The notes below the pieces were generated by a model. It had not been told where the DNA came from. It did not search any database and saw only the letters and a program-made list of their open reading frames with translations. From Zygnema cylindricum (taxonomy: Eukaryota > Streptophyta > Zygnematophyceae > Zygnematales > Zygnemataceae), in the NCBI GenBank assembly GCA_037447655.1, contig JBBHKE010000893.1, forward strand, positions 371,186 through 435,185: a stretch of DNA of 64,000 bases, read 5' to 3'. Both the position numbers and the translations under genes were made by a program. Positions within the stretch are counted from its first letter, which is position 1; each line of letters opens with the position of its first letter. Shown piece after piece: positions 35,911 to 53,892 of this stretch.

Positions 35911-36509
35911 ATGGGACCTGGTAGCCCTTCCCCAACTCTCGTGTTAGCTTTTTACCGCCAACTTATCTATGTTGCCCTTTAACGGTCTAAAGCATCAGTC
36001 GTTATTCGATAAAACACGATGATGAACGATGGTCGTGGAATCCTAGATATAACTCCGCCCCACTCGAGGCACATTGATGTTATTCGTCGTTCCAATCTCT
36101 ACTGTGGACTTTTCCATTTTGTCGTTTAAAGTTTTTGTATGTATGGATTTCCATCCTCCTCTAGTTTCGTTTTTATATTTGTCTTTTATTTTCATTTTTT
36201 TTTTAAATTTATACTATAAATGTTGTTTGCTTTTGTAGTTTTTGTTTTTACTTTTGGTTTTCCAATTGTAACCTTTAATGCTAGCGAACAATCTTCCATT
36301 TCAATCAAGTTTTGTACTAAGATAGTTTAACCATTGCGTTTTTGGTAATAAAATATTACTCCTACTTCTCAATACTCGTTATGGGATATTAATTTTGTCT
36401 TTGCCCGGTTGCTCTACTATTTTTTACTAGTTTCGTCTCGAGCGTCGTATTAGATACACGACCGCCGCAAAACAATAAAAAAATGAACAATTTGCATGAA
36501 TATAACAAT

Positions 36510-39240
36510 ATAAGGGTACGTCCCCGTGTAGTCGGACCTTAGTTTTATTCCTTTGATTTCAGTGAAAAAATTGTACAAGTCGCGAGAATGTAGCAATATA
36601 AGGATATATTCCTATGTATCTGAAACTTTGTTTTGTTCCTTTGTTTTTTAGTGAAGACTCTCCGTAGTCCTTTCCAGAGTGTTTCAATGTTCGAAAAAAA
36701 CGATATTTTAATAGTGACTGTTGTGGATGTGGATACAGTTTGTGACGATCATAGAGGAATAAAAAACAACAGTACAATAGCAACAACTTGTGACGTTTAC
36801 AAAATAGCGACGGTTATAGATATCAAGATTTTTGTGACATTGTAGATGGCTATGGTTTTGTGACATTTTAACGCCAATGCTCACTTGTGACAACGTCAAA
36901 GTCATTAATTCCAAAACTTTTCACCATGGTTTTTTTATTTTGTTTTTTTGTCATTTTCCCCTCTACCCGTCGTCAAACTACGCCCACGTAGTCAAAATAA
37001 ATATTTGTTGAAGCTTTTCCATTATATACCATTATTGTGGTGATTTATTATAATAAGTGTGGGGTGGAAACGGTAAGTGTGAGAAGGAGAGGGAGAGAGG
37101 CGCCTTCAAGGATTTTGCTTTTGTGCGATGACATCCGTTGTCGAATACCCCTACACGGAAAATAGTCCGTAGAGGTTGAAAACAAACAGTTAAAAAGTCA
37201 GTATAAGTTAGAAACAAAGAAATGTTTTTTTTTTCTACTTCGCGTTTTAGAAAAATGTTTCAAAAATTTACGACACTCACAAAAAACAGAATTGTATTCA
37301 CTGATCGACCGTTATTTTATTTAAAATCCGCTATTAATTCGATTTCAAGTAAAGTTTGAAAATGAGTCGGAATGACTGCGCAATGGGTCGAAAGGAGTAG
37401 TACATTTTGCGTATCAAGATCATGCAATTTCTACTATGGTTTTCACTTTTTTTTTGTACAGCAAAAGAGGTTCTCACTATAGGCTCTGTTTTGGAAGAAA
37501 ATGACAAAAAAAACCCTTACTTTAACACATGGGGTGTGCCCATTTAACCGAAACTTTAAAATGTGGTTTTGGATTTTAGTGAAGATTCACCGTAGTATTT
37601 TTTAGAGTGCTCCAATGTCCGAACGACATCGTTACCTTATGCACCCATGTGATCAAAATTTTGAAATGTCACTTTGGAATTTATGACAATTTTTTCCTAC
37701 TACTTTACAAAGCATTCCAATATGCAAACATGAAATCGTTACTTGTACCGTGATGATTGTAGGCGTGGGTGAAACTTGTGACGATTGTATACGTGGGGGA
37801 AACTTGTGACAGTTCTAAACGGCTACAAATCTTGGGACAAGTGGTGACGTCCACAAAAGCAGTGACGGTTGTATACGTTGAGTTTTTTGTGACAAGGTAG
37901 ATGTTTAAGGTTTTGTGACATTGCGAAATCATGCTTACTACTGACATCATTAGTATCGAAACCTTATGCCACAACTTCCCGGTATCTTTTTTTTATCTTT
38001 CACCACACGATATGCCGTCAAATACGACCAAAGTTATCAAAAAATATGAATAAAAAAACTCTTCATTTTATACAATAATTAATGTATTTTGTTCTAAAAA
38101 GGGGAAGTGCGGAGCGACAAAGCGAGAGGGAGGGGAATAAACGAGGAAGGCATAAAATTTTGCAAAGTACACATAGATGAAAAAGGAGGTTCGAGACCCC
38201 TGCAAATTATTATTATTTTTCTTTTTTGCACGTATGTTTTTTGCATACACGGGGGTGACGAACAGGAAAAAAATACCATGTACACTTTTGTTCCAATTTT
38301 TTTTTAAACGTGCGACGCGTGCGACAACGTTTTTATATTCGTCCCTCTAGTGTTACATTTAATAAAATAGACCCGTGAGCCGATTTCAATAGAAGTTTGA
38401 AGATGAGTTAGCATGGTATGGGCGTGGTTATAAAAGATAAAAAGGCAAAATTGGAGTACATTCTAAGTTAAAATATAACTCAAAATATGTTATGGTTTTT
38501 ACACATTTTTCGTAAAGCGGAAGTTTTTCTCGTTGTGGGTTCAAAATTCGGGTAAAAACGACAAAAAAATACCCTGACTTTGAAACATAGGCTCAATACC
38601 TTAATTCTTCTTTACTCTAATTATGTCACAATTGAGTTTACAAACTTGCAAAGATTGTATACGTCGACAAAACTAGCGCTAAACTATAAATGTCCACAAA
38701 ACTAATGACAATTGTAGAAGTTCACAACTGTATGTTGTCAAACCCCGATTGTTGATTTTTTATGACATCGAAGTTTTAGCTTTGTGACATTGTGACATCA
38801 CACTCACTTGTGATAACGTCGACACCACTAAGTCCATAACTTTTTACCATGGCTTGAAGATTTTTTTTTTTTGTCTTTAATCACTCAATCTGCCATAAAC
38901 TTACGCCCAAAGGTATTAAAAATAAAGAAAATAACTCTCTATTTTTCTACCAGTATTGTCGCACATCTATCATAAAAGGGGGAAAAAAGACAACATCATG
39001 AGAGGAGAGACGACGACGATGTAGAATTTGTAAAGGACCATGAATGAAAGTAGAGGTCGGAGATCCGTGCAATTTTTTATTACGTACATCTCGTCATTTT
39101 AATTCCATACATGCACGTGATTTTCACATTTTTTTGTACAGTGGAAGATTGTCGCTTTTCTTGATGCAGGTTCAATTTTAGAAGTAAACGTCATAGAAAC
39201 TCCATACGTTAACACATGGGCACACAACATTTAAGCAAAC
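36510..39240 (+). repeat. Tandemly repeated ~1-kb degenerate unit
   Basis: Three diverged copies, starting near 36600, 37540 and 38590. Shared landmarks in order: CCATTTAACCGAAAC-like start, GTGAAGATTCACCGTAGT, GTGACGTCCACAAAA, GTTTTGTGACATT, ACTTTTCACCATGG, and GACAAAAAAA with AACACATGGG at the end. The start module also occurs alone at 33254-33350, just before the SdpI exon. No coding sequence recognised. Confidence 0.65.
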
Positions 39241-39249
39241 TTTATGTCA

Positions 39250-41200
39250 AAACTTATATTTTTGCACCTCTTTCGTACTATTTTTCTCGATCAAAATTGC
39301 AAAAGAAGTAGTCGATAGACTTGGCCAAAGATATAAAAACCTCCACCGCGGATCAGACAAATTGATACGAGCCTTTGTAAGCATAATCTTATATTCCGTA
39401 CTTCGTTTTTGTCCAAAGATGCCACACTCGCGTTCAATATATTATAATAAGAAATTTGTGTCGTGTCAGATTCGTGGGAACCACATCATCAAGTCTTTCT
39501 AATATCATTGAGAAAAGCTAAGTCAACTCGAGGGCTCCGAAGACCTTTACATTGGGGGTGGCGAAATTTGTTATAAAAACACATTTTGGTTAACTATGTT
39601 CCTCGCGTCCACGCTAAAAAATATTTTTGCTCCTTCCATTAAAGCATGCGCAACACTTCGTTTCCCTTTAGATGAGCCGCGAACTAAATAATTATCGTAG
39701 GACTTTGTATTTTGGCTACAAGCACAAAATGGTGGGTGAGGAGCCCGAAGGTAAACGTAAAGCAAACGTGAATTATTTACGGGCCAAACGGAGTGTTGAA
39801 GGTAATGGTGGTGATTGTAGTCACATACTCATCCCAAAACCCTATGTAAACATGCAATTGAGCACCACTCAATTTGAGGTTCTTGTGCCATACAACGAAA
39901 TCTGAGCCACTTGCTCAGCCAAGATTTGAAAATTCAGTCTGTTGCAATATGAAGTTGTTGTCAACAATGAGAGATAGAAAAGGTGAGACGTGATTAGTAG
40001 TATAAGCGGTAGCAATGCATAAACATAGAGAAGAGCCTCATAAGACGATGGTAAACCTTCCTCCATTTTGATAAATAACTCGAGCTATAAAACTGATGTC
40101 ATTAAGATTTGAAAAAGGAGGTCATGGTATGTTCCACCATAGCATGACTACTCAAATATGTTGCAGTCTCAATCGAAGTCATAGAAATTTAATCGAAACA
40201 AATAGTAGGAATCGAGAAACTAATTTAGTAACGGGTGCGTGGTCTCGTCGGTCGATACAACATCATGGTCTTACCGAGGTGGTGCAATTAGTCATCAAAG
40301 TCTTTGGAGACAACAACATAGATGTCATTGGCGTTAGAGTTCAAGAGAGGTAGAGGGGCCGCAACGCGGGATACTGTGGTAGGTTTGGAAATGCCACTTG
40401 GAGTTCGTAAGTTTGGAAGCTCTTAAGAGTGCGAAAGAGGTGTATAGGAGAGAGACTTTCTTATAGTGTTGCTCAGTTAAAGGATGCAAGCAAAGATAAC
40501 TTGGTTGTAGGGACCCACAAATATGGTTATCATTTGAGTTTTGTACTTTGTTGACTTAAGACACTTCCGCTAAGTAAAAATCGCTCTCTTGTTTTATTTG
40601 AAGTGGTTGTCTTTTTGTGCTTGTTTTTTCCAGCTGCAAATGGAATGCTGTCACGTCGTTGCGACTCATTAAAAGATCTAGTACCCATGTGGAACAGAAT
40701 AACGGCCCAATCCACGTACGCCAGATATTAAACCTACGCAGGTCGTGTGCTTCCAAGATTCCGACTGTCGCCAATGTACGTTTGAATCAACTCTATTTGA
40801 ACAATAACGCTGATTCACCGTGGACTTAAAAGCAGCAGTATAAATTCAGTACATTGAAATATAATTATTGTTTAGGAATTTTGTTGTAATGTATTGATTC
40901 TGGAATAGTTATGTAATGTCATTTGCTGGAGGTTCTAAAGCAGCCACGCAGCCCTTCCAGAGGGAGTGCTGTATCCTGCCGCCTTCTGGCAAGCCCCAGT
41001 AAACTCCAAAAGTTGAAAAAGTGCGAGAACGCACTGAAACTCTATACCCGGTTAGCCCTGTATTATACCGGTTTTTCGGCTATATTACGCGTATAGTATG
41101 TTTTGAAACGACATATATCGTTTCTTTACATTTTCGCACTGTAAGATTAGTTTTACACCAAAGTAAAATCTCACACACGCTGGGAGGAGCTCAGCAAGTG
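39250..41200. other. Degenerate sequence, possible mobile-element relic
   Basis: Short frames without recognised family (39672-39905 +, 40096-40353 +, 40556-40774 -). A plus-strand stretch near 39300-39420 reads like weak reverse-transcriptase remains. 40.9-41.0 kb is the region upstream of the fibrillin promoter. Confidence 0.3.
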
Positions 41201-41561
41201 ACACGTTTCTTCTCTCTCTCCACTCTCTCTCCTCTCTCTCCTCTTTTTACGGCAGTACTCTTCTTTTTATGTTTTTATATTTGTTTTTTCGCAAAAGATT
41301 TATTGTTCATTTCACTGTTTCGAGTTGAGCATCTCTTACATCTTGAATCACTACCTTTACCTCTTTAGGTTTTGCATTTACGAAAAAGCTTTACCTGAAT
41401 TGACTAAGTTTTTTTTTTTTTTTTTTTTCTTTGCAAAGTAAATTTCATCTGTGATTATTGTAAAGACGGTCAAATATAAGAAGAGAAAATAAGTAAATAC
41501 AAGAGAAATAGAGAAGAATATAAGAAGAAGTGGTTAAGAATATCCCTGTCGTAGTTAAGAC

Positions 41562-42142
41562 ATGGCTTGCGTATCCATGGCTGCCCTTGGTTCTTCTTCA
41601 TCTTTGCGTTTACCTTCTTTGTCTCCTTCTACAGACATTTCAAAAGTGTCTCCCGTATCTCTTCATTGCAAAAGTATTCCTGCTTCGTCTTTTAGAGCTT
41701 CCATAAAGTCAATTTTTGCTCAAAATTATTCTTACGACGAAAAGATCTCGAAAAAGTCAAAAAACAACTGGTCTTTATCAGCTACAGCCGATGAGACTTC
41801 TCCAGAAGAATATGAAGGAGAAGTAGCTCCAACCACAGGAGAAGGAGGAGGAGAGGAAGAAGTAGGAGGAGAAGGAGAGGAAGAAAAAGTTGAGCCAATC
41901 GCTCTACTACCTGCTGATGCTGAGTCTTTGGAAGAATCTGGACCAGATTCAGGAGCGAGCAGTGAGGTTTCTGACCTAAAACAAGCTCTTGTAGATTCGC
42001 TGTACGGTACAGAGCGAGGGTTCAGGGCGAGCAGTGAGACGAGGGCGGAAGTTGCGGAGCTTATTGCTCAGCTGGAGGCCGTCAATCCGACAGCTTCACC
42101 CACAGAGTCCGTCGGGACTTTGAACGGAAGATGGATCCTTGT
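41562..42142 (+). CDS. FBN: Plastid lipid-associated protein / fibrillin, first exon
   Basis: Fibrillins bind lipids at plastoglobules and thylakoids. This exon encodes 193 residues: a Ser-rich chloroplast transit peptide (MACVSMAALGSSSSLRLPSL), an acidic Glu/Gly linker (residues ~80-130), then the start of the PAP_fibrillin domain, LKQALVDSLYGTERGFRASS and LIAQLEAVNPTASPTESVGT, ending LNGRWIL. The exon ends at CTTGT|GTAAGTAT (42142/42143), phase 2. The rest of the domain (about 150-200 residues) was not found before the convergent RPF2 gene, whose stop is at 43373. The gene is therefore truncated, or its next exon lies beyond a nested RPF2. The leader at 41209-41247 is a CT-rich Y patch. Confidence 0.85.
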
Positions 42143-42510
42143 GTAAGTATACTCCGTTGTTCCTTTGTCTTTTGTGTGTGTGTGTGTTTTTTTAAGTGTT
42201 CAATCCTTTGGTTTTTTTGGTTTATTTGGTACTTTGAATGGAGGGTGGATCCTTGAGTTAAATATTATTTTGTTCTTTATCTTTTGTCTCTCGTTTTTTG
42301 TTTTTTTTTGTTTTTTGTTTTTTGTTTTTTTTTTCGTTTTTTTGGTACCGATGGAAGATGGATCCAGCTTAAGTATACTTTGTCCTTTGTTAAGTAAGTA
42401 TTGGATTAAGTATTTGCGCAAAAACATGCACATAAATAGTTTGTTAGGTGTTTTGATGTTTTCAGTGGAAGATAGTTCTCCCGTAAGTTTATATCTGTCC
42501 TTTGTATTTG
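42114..42510 (+). repeat. Copies of the fibrillin exon 1 end and donor within the intron
   Basis: The real junction (ACTTTGAACGGAAGATGGAT, CCTTGT|GTAAGTATAC, CCTTTGTC) recurs in decaying form. Near 42228 it reads ACTTTGAATGGAGGGTGGAT CCTTGAGTTAAATATT. Near 42343 it reads GGTACCGATGGAAGATGGAT CCAGCTTAAGTATACTTTGT. Near 42455 it reads CAGTGGAAGATAGTTCTCCC GTAAGTTTATATCTGTCC. Each copy carries exon plus intron bases and then a T-rich spacer. Confidence 0.85.
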
Positions 42511-43047
42511 GTTTCTGATCTTTTTGGCTCGAGTTCTTGTGCTAAAGTTGAACTGGAGGTGAGCTTTTTGCCTAAAATTCTGTTGCCTTTTCCAATGAGA
42601 TGGATATGTTGAATGCATTTAGAGTTTTTGTAAATGTCAATCCTTGCAAAATGAACGTGTGTCTAAATCATATTCTTTATTGTCTTTCTTAAGGAATATT
42701 TTTGGAGTTTTTTATTTGATGCCTTATTATAGTTGACTTTGCCTCAAAGCCTGATATGAGAGTTCACCACTAAGAAGTCAGAGAAAGATTTAAAGTCTTG
42801 TTAATATGCTTCGTGATAACGAAAAAGTAGACGAGAAAATGAAAAAAAGGGAAAAGAAAAGAACACTTGTTTCAGTTTTGCTAAACTTGTTCCTCTCTTA
42901 TTTTTATTTCAAGGGTCTGTCAGACGCTAAAACTAAAAAAAATGGTCAATTGACAATGACAGCCTAAGTTAACTTTTTTTTTTGGTAAACCAGTTTAACC
43001 AGTTTAAACAATAATTTTTTTTTGCTTTTTTTTTTTTTTTTTTTTGC

Positions 43048-43084
<37 letters not shown>

Positions 43085-43372
43085 AAGGTTTTTTTTTTTA
43101 TGGAGAAAGTTGATTGATTTTAACGAACAAACCGATAAAGAAACTTCTCCATTTCCCTTCTCCATTTCCCGAAACCGTTCGACAAAATTTATAAAATTTC
43201 TCTTTTTTTTTGATTGACAATACATGATGCAAAAGAACCAGTGTCACAAAACCAAAAAATAAAATTAAGACATGGACAAAACCATCCCAACATAATATGA
43301 ATACATCAAACCACAAAAAAATGGCAATTTTTGATTTTTATTCACAATTAATATTTCTTGTCCACTTTAATC

Positions 43373-49700
<6,328 letters not shown>

Positions 49701-50501
49701 GGCGCCAAATTAAAATATTAGAAACAAAATTAGTTCCAAAGAGAGGAGAAAGCCGGAAAGGAGCAGAAAGACCTGACTACAAGAAATTAGGGTTTCTGTT
49801 ACATAAAAGAACTGCAAGCCTTCTAGCTGTTTCAAAAAGGTGAGGGTTTGTGACTTTGTGTCACTCTTTGTCACGTGATCGACTTTCCAATATAAGTATA
49901 TTGCACGGCCAAAGCTTAATCGAACGGCTAATGTATGTCTCGTGTCACGCTTCAAAACGTACAATGTGTCATCGTACAGTACGGAACTGTAGCTATACGG
50001 CTGTACTGTCCTGAACCGGACGCCTGTGATTTACTGTTTGTTGATTGAGTACAGTACTGCTGAAACTGAATACGGTCAGTTACAGCTTTGTGGTTTTGAA
50101 AGATAGTTCGACTTTTTCAGTAGGCTGCCACAATCGGACGGTTGTAGATATTTGATAGATTTAGTACCGAGATTAAGAACGAAACCGCCAAGAGGTCACG
50201 CGGCCATGAAAGGTGAAACTAGGAACGCTTTTGGAGTAGCTGACGTATGCTGCTGCAGCTGGTAGACTCCCCCCCCCTCTCTTTCTCTCTCTTTCTCACT
50301 CTCTCTCTCTCTCTCTCTCTTTCTCACTCTCTCCCTCCCTCTATCTCTCTCTCTTTTCGCTTTCGTACGTGTGAATGCGCTACATGTGTGCCTGCTACTA
50401 TTTCTAGTTGAAAAATTAAGGCATTCAGCCATTCATTTTTAGCGTCTATTTCCAACTCTTTTCTGTATTCGATTCCGTACCATTTGTCGTGTTTGTAGAA
50501 A

Positions 50502-50693
50502 ATGGAGATAGTGCAGCGTGCTTACGCGCGTGTCGGCTTCCTCGGAAACCCTAGCGACGGCTATTTCGGAAAAACAATTTCTTTTGCTCTCGAAAACTTT
50601 TACGCCGAAGTAAAACTTATTCCTGCTGAAAAGATTTCTTTTGTACCTCATCCAGTGCACGATCCTGGAAGCTTTGAATCTCTTGAAAGTCTG
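50502..50693 (+). CDS. GLCAK: Glucuronokinase (GHMP kinase), first exon only
   Basis: Glucuronokinase phosphorylates D-glucuronate to glucuronate-1-phosphate in the myo-inositol route to UDP-GlcA. The 64-residue exon reads RAYARVGFLGNPSDGYFGKT, then NFYAEVKLIPAEKISFVPHP and VHDPGSFESLESL, matching the N-terminal strand region of plant glucuronokinases as remembered. The donor is GTCTG|GTAAGAAG at 50693/50694, phase 0. No later exon (for example the GHMP glycine-rich GLSGSSA motif) was found on the + strand before the window end, and the Ycf20-like gene begins on the other strand 400 bp on. It is an orphan exon, a pseudogene, or the first exon of a gene with a very long intron. Confidence 0.75.
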
Positions 50694-51096
50694 GTAAGAA
50701 GAAGGGAAACAGGGAGAGGGAGGGAGAGGGAGGGAGAGGGAAAGGGAAGGGAAGGTTGAGTGGGTAGGGAGGAGGGAGGAAGGAAGAGGGAGGGGCGGTG
50801 GGGGAGAGAGAGAGGGGAGGAAGAAACGGAGGGGGGAGAGGGAGCATGTAGGAAAGGAGGGAGGGTAGGTGTGAAATGTCGTTTTGCATTATCTTGTCGA
50901 TTTATTTTCGAATATTTTGAAAATGATCCAATTGTTTGTTTTCAATTAACAGCAGAATTAAGTTTTCTTAAAGCTTTAGAGTTTAGATTCATCCATTTTG
51001 AGAAATGGTATTTTTTTGTTTAGTGATTGCTGCTCATTTGAAGTTATAACAATGTCGCTAAACTTCCCTCCCTCCCTCCCTCTCTCCCTCTCCCCC

Positions 51097-51789
51097 TTAG
51101 CTCGCCAGTTTGAAAGCGTCGATAAAAAATCCATAAATGAGCCCCATCTTAAAAACATTGAATAACGCCAAAAAAAAGGACGGTTTTTCTCTGGTGTAAT
51201 AAAACCTTGTCAGGTATTCCGTACAAAGTACAACTAAGGCAGAAGCGACAACGTCATTAACTCCTAAAGCGCCAAACGACAAAGATATCGTCTGTGCGAC
51301 AAAAAAGCCTCCGAAAAGACAAATTCCGCCGAAAAGAGACCGACGGAAAGGTTTTTTAAAATACGAATCGATTCGTAATGGAATCGTACTAAAAATGTCA
51401 GAAAGACGAATTCTTCTTCTATCGCTTCTTATCTCTCCGCCTCCTCCTCCTTCTTGACTTCCTAGCCTCGCAGTCGTACGGAATTTAGTATTAGTACGGA
51501 ATTTAGTAGTAGTACGGAATTTAGTATTAGTACGGAATTTAGTAGTAGTACGGAATTTAGTAGCAGTACGGAAGGCATGAGAAGGAGAAGAGGGAGGGAA
51601 CTTATAGGGTTTAAGATTATAGGGTTTAAGTAAAAAAGAGGGAGAAATGAAAGAAGGAGAGAGGGACAGGTTTTTTTGATTAGGGTTAGATGAAGATAAA
51701 AGATGAGGAAAAGGACCGATGTACCTTTTTGTACGGTAAAATCGGTTAGGAAGAAGTAAGAGATTGTCTGGTGGAAGGACGGAAGCCAT
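51097..51789 (-). CDS. Ycf20-like (DUF565) chloroplast membrane protein
   Basis: Nuclear, intronless gene. Plant Ycf20-like proteins such as NPQ7 affect non-photochemical quenching. I start at the ATG 51789-51787 (MASVLPPDNLLLLPNRFYRT), because the longer upstream frame runs through a MITE terminus. Ser/Phe/Lys-rich transit peptide and linker (residues 1-120) include an in-frame FRTTTKFRTNTK repeat. The conserved domain follows at the C-terminus: YFKKPFRRSLFGGICLFGGF, FVAQTISLSFGALGVNDVVA, LCTEYLTRFYYTREKP, NVFKMGLIYGFFIDAFKLAS, with about three membrane helices. The MITE starts about 49 bp upstream of the ATG and may sit in the promoter or 5' UTR. Confidence 0.88.
   Translation of the reverse strand: MASVLPPDNLLLLPNRFYRTKRYIGPFPHLLSSSNPNQKNLSLSPSFISPSFLLKPYNLKPYKFPPSSPSHAFRTATKFRTTTKFRTNTKFRTTTKFRTNTKFRTTARLGSQEGGGGGEIRSDRRRIRLSDIFSTIPLRIDSYFKKPFRRSLFGGICLFGGFFVAQTISLSFGALGVNDVVASALVVLCTEYLTRFYYTREKPSFFLALFNVFKMGLIYGFFIDAFKLAS
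51475..51572 (-). repeat. Coding 15-18-bp repeat in the Ycf20-like linker
   Basis: Five to six copies of (+ strand) TTAGTAGTAGTACGGAAT and variants, encoding TKFRTTTKFRTNTK in frame. It lengthens the linker between the transit peptide and the membrane domain. Confidence 0.85.
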
Positions 51790-51837
51790 GGATGAAAGAA
51801 AGAAAATTATTAAAAAGTGTACTACAGTACGGTACGG

Positions 51838-52767
51838 TACACCGTGAATCGCTATTAGTGTTAATGTTTTTTTTGCCACTTTAGGGTGGACTTCCATTAG
51901 GCGTCCCAGTAATTGTACGGAAAATTGTACTGAAGGGCGTGCCTTCCATTAGGTCGCGTCTGTAAACCTGCGTGGCTCATTCTGGTTGGTAACACGTAGG
52001 TTAATATTCGATGCTTAAAATCTTGAAAGAATCTTCGAATGCAATGTCAGAACGCAATATCTGTACGGGCGGAGGTAATATCTGTACCAGCGGAGATAAT
52101 ATCTGTACCAGCGGAGGTAATTAATGACTCGTACAGAGGGCATTAAATGTACTACCCAAAATTTCAAAACGCAACGACAAAAAGGCGGCGGCAAACTTTG
52201 ATGGTGGGAGCGTGACGGGATAATTTCGGCGGATTCGCAGCCACCCTGGCGGAAGGCACATGGCCCTTGCGACGTGTACGCACATACGCGCGCGCTCATC
52301 CTGGATTATTTTTACCTTTTCCACGCGGCCTATTTTTACACGTTCTGTATTCGAGAACTGTCCTCACTGTGCACGGTCTTAGAAAACTGTAGGTTTGGTG
52401 ACGTGGCGTCACGGATAAAAAGTGTAATTGAATCTGGCGGTCCAAATTTACGCCTACAACCTTGGACAATTTTCTGTAATGTTGTTTTCGTTGAAAAAAA
52501 TAAAATCTGTACGAACATGTACGAAACGGTACGGCCTTCAGTAAAAAATCCCACTTTTTCGCTAATGGAAGTCCACCCTTAAAACATCTTTTCTCCGTAC
52601 ATACACGTCGGATTGTGGATTTGACGGTTGCGATTGAAAGTTAAGATTCTCAGCTTCCGATTGGTGGTCTCAAATTGAAAATCGGACGAGTGTGTACGGA
52701 GAATATATGTTTTTAAGTGGCGAAAAATGTATCAGCAGTTCAACACTAATAGAGATTCCCCGCAGTA
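51838..52767. mobile_element. TACACCGTGAATCGC-family MITE carrying a nested element
   Basis: Left end TACACCGTGAATCGCTATTA; right end AACACTAATAGAGATTCCCC then GCAGTA. Outer parts match copies at 52766 and 63498. Subtracting the insert and one TTA leaves about 232 bp. Confidence 0.82.
51884..52578. mobile_element. Nested PIF/Harbinger-like non-autonomous element
   Basis: 695 bp with perfect 17-bp inverted ends GGGTGGACTTCCATTAG / CTAATGGAAGTCCACCC and a TTA duplication (51881-51883, 52579-52581). The sister MITE at 52766 shows the uninterrupted site, CGCTTAAAACATCTTTT, confirming the boundaries. TTA target sites and G-rich ends suit PIF/Harbinger (Tourist-like) elements. Non-coding. Confidence 0.82.
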
Positions 52768-52977
52768 CACCATGAATCGCTATTAGTGTTAATGTTTTTT
52801 TCGTCGCTTAAAACATCTTTTACACGTTATCGGATTCTGGATCTGACGGTTGCGATTGAAAGGTGACATTCTAAGCTTCCGATTGGCGGTTCAAATTGAA
52901 AATCCGACAATTGTGTACGGGGAAAAATGTTATAAGTGGCGAAATATGTATCGACACTAATAGCGATACAAGGTGTA
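52766..52977. mobile_element. Intact TACACCATGAATCGC-family MITE
   Basis: 212 bp; left TACACCATGAATCGCTATTA, right CACTAATAGCGATACAAGGT then GTA. It abuts the previous copy, sharing the two bases TA. Interior contains GATCTGACGGTTGCGATTGA and AGCTTCCGATTGGCGGT. Confidence 0.85.
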
Positions 52978-53565
52978 CATACTGTATTTTCTTTGGACGT
53001 CGACCTTTCTGACGGCATCCCAATTCTTTACAAGACTACAAACCTTTCAGGACGTGACTACATAGACCGCACCAGACCTTCTTGGCACACACCGTACTGG
53101 CACGCAAACCACGTGTCGTCGTGTTCGTGTCTGTAATGTACGGATAATGGCCTCGGCCATCATTCTCATTTTTTTCAATCTTTTGTCCAATTGGATGACT
53201 TCCGAGTTCCGAAGATGAACTCCAGCTGTCGCGTTTTGACGCATGTAACTGCAGAAATTGTCCGCCGCTACACTCCAAAATGGCTTTAAACCGACGGCTC
53301 AAACCGCATCGAACGGACTTTCTGTTTGTTTATCGAATTTAATGGTACGGATCATACGGATTACTTTATATTTTTATCGTTTGAATTTTAGTTTGAACAG
53401 CGCAATCGTATCTTAAAGTGATTCGTAATAAAAATAATGAAAAATTGAAAACACTTCCGTTTTCTCCAAAAAAAAATCTTTTTGAGACTCTTTTGAGATA
53501 TTCTTTCTCTTTCGAGATGTACTCTTTACGAAAAGTTTCAATTTTGTTTCCCTGTCTCCGTTTCA

Positions 53566-53880
53566 AAACTGCAGCAGGAACTGAAACTGCAGCAGGAACT
53601 GGAACTGTATCTAAGAACTGAAACTGCAGCTGGAACTGAAATTGCAACTGGAACTGTATCTAAGAACTGAAACTGCAGCTGGAACTGAAATTGCAACTGG
53701 AACTGTAGCTAAGAACTGAAACTGCAGCTGGAACTGAAACTGCAGTTAGAACTGAAACTGCAGCTGGAACTGAAACTGCAACTGGAACTGGAACTGTAGC
53801 TAAGAACTGAAACTGCAGCTGAAATTGAAACTGTTGTTAGAACTGAAACTGAAATTGCAGCTGGAACTGAAACTGAAAGG
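53566..53880 (+). repeat. CTGAAACTGCAGCTGGAA minisatellite upstream of BCD1
   Basis: Around 17 units of GGAACTGAAACTGCAGCT and variants, some with GTATCTAAGAACTG spacers, ending 12 bp before the BCD1 ATG. It would form most of the 5' UTR if transcription starts upstream. Confidence 0.9.
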
Positions 53881-53892
53881 AATTTTGGAGCC

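Noticed and set aside
51790-51897. N-terminal extension of the Ycf20-like protein (MEVHPKVAKK..)
   Set aside because: These codons run through a MITE end and nested-element end; the downstream MASVLPP start gives a typical transit peptide.
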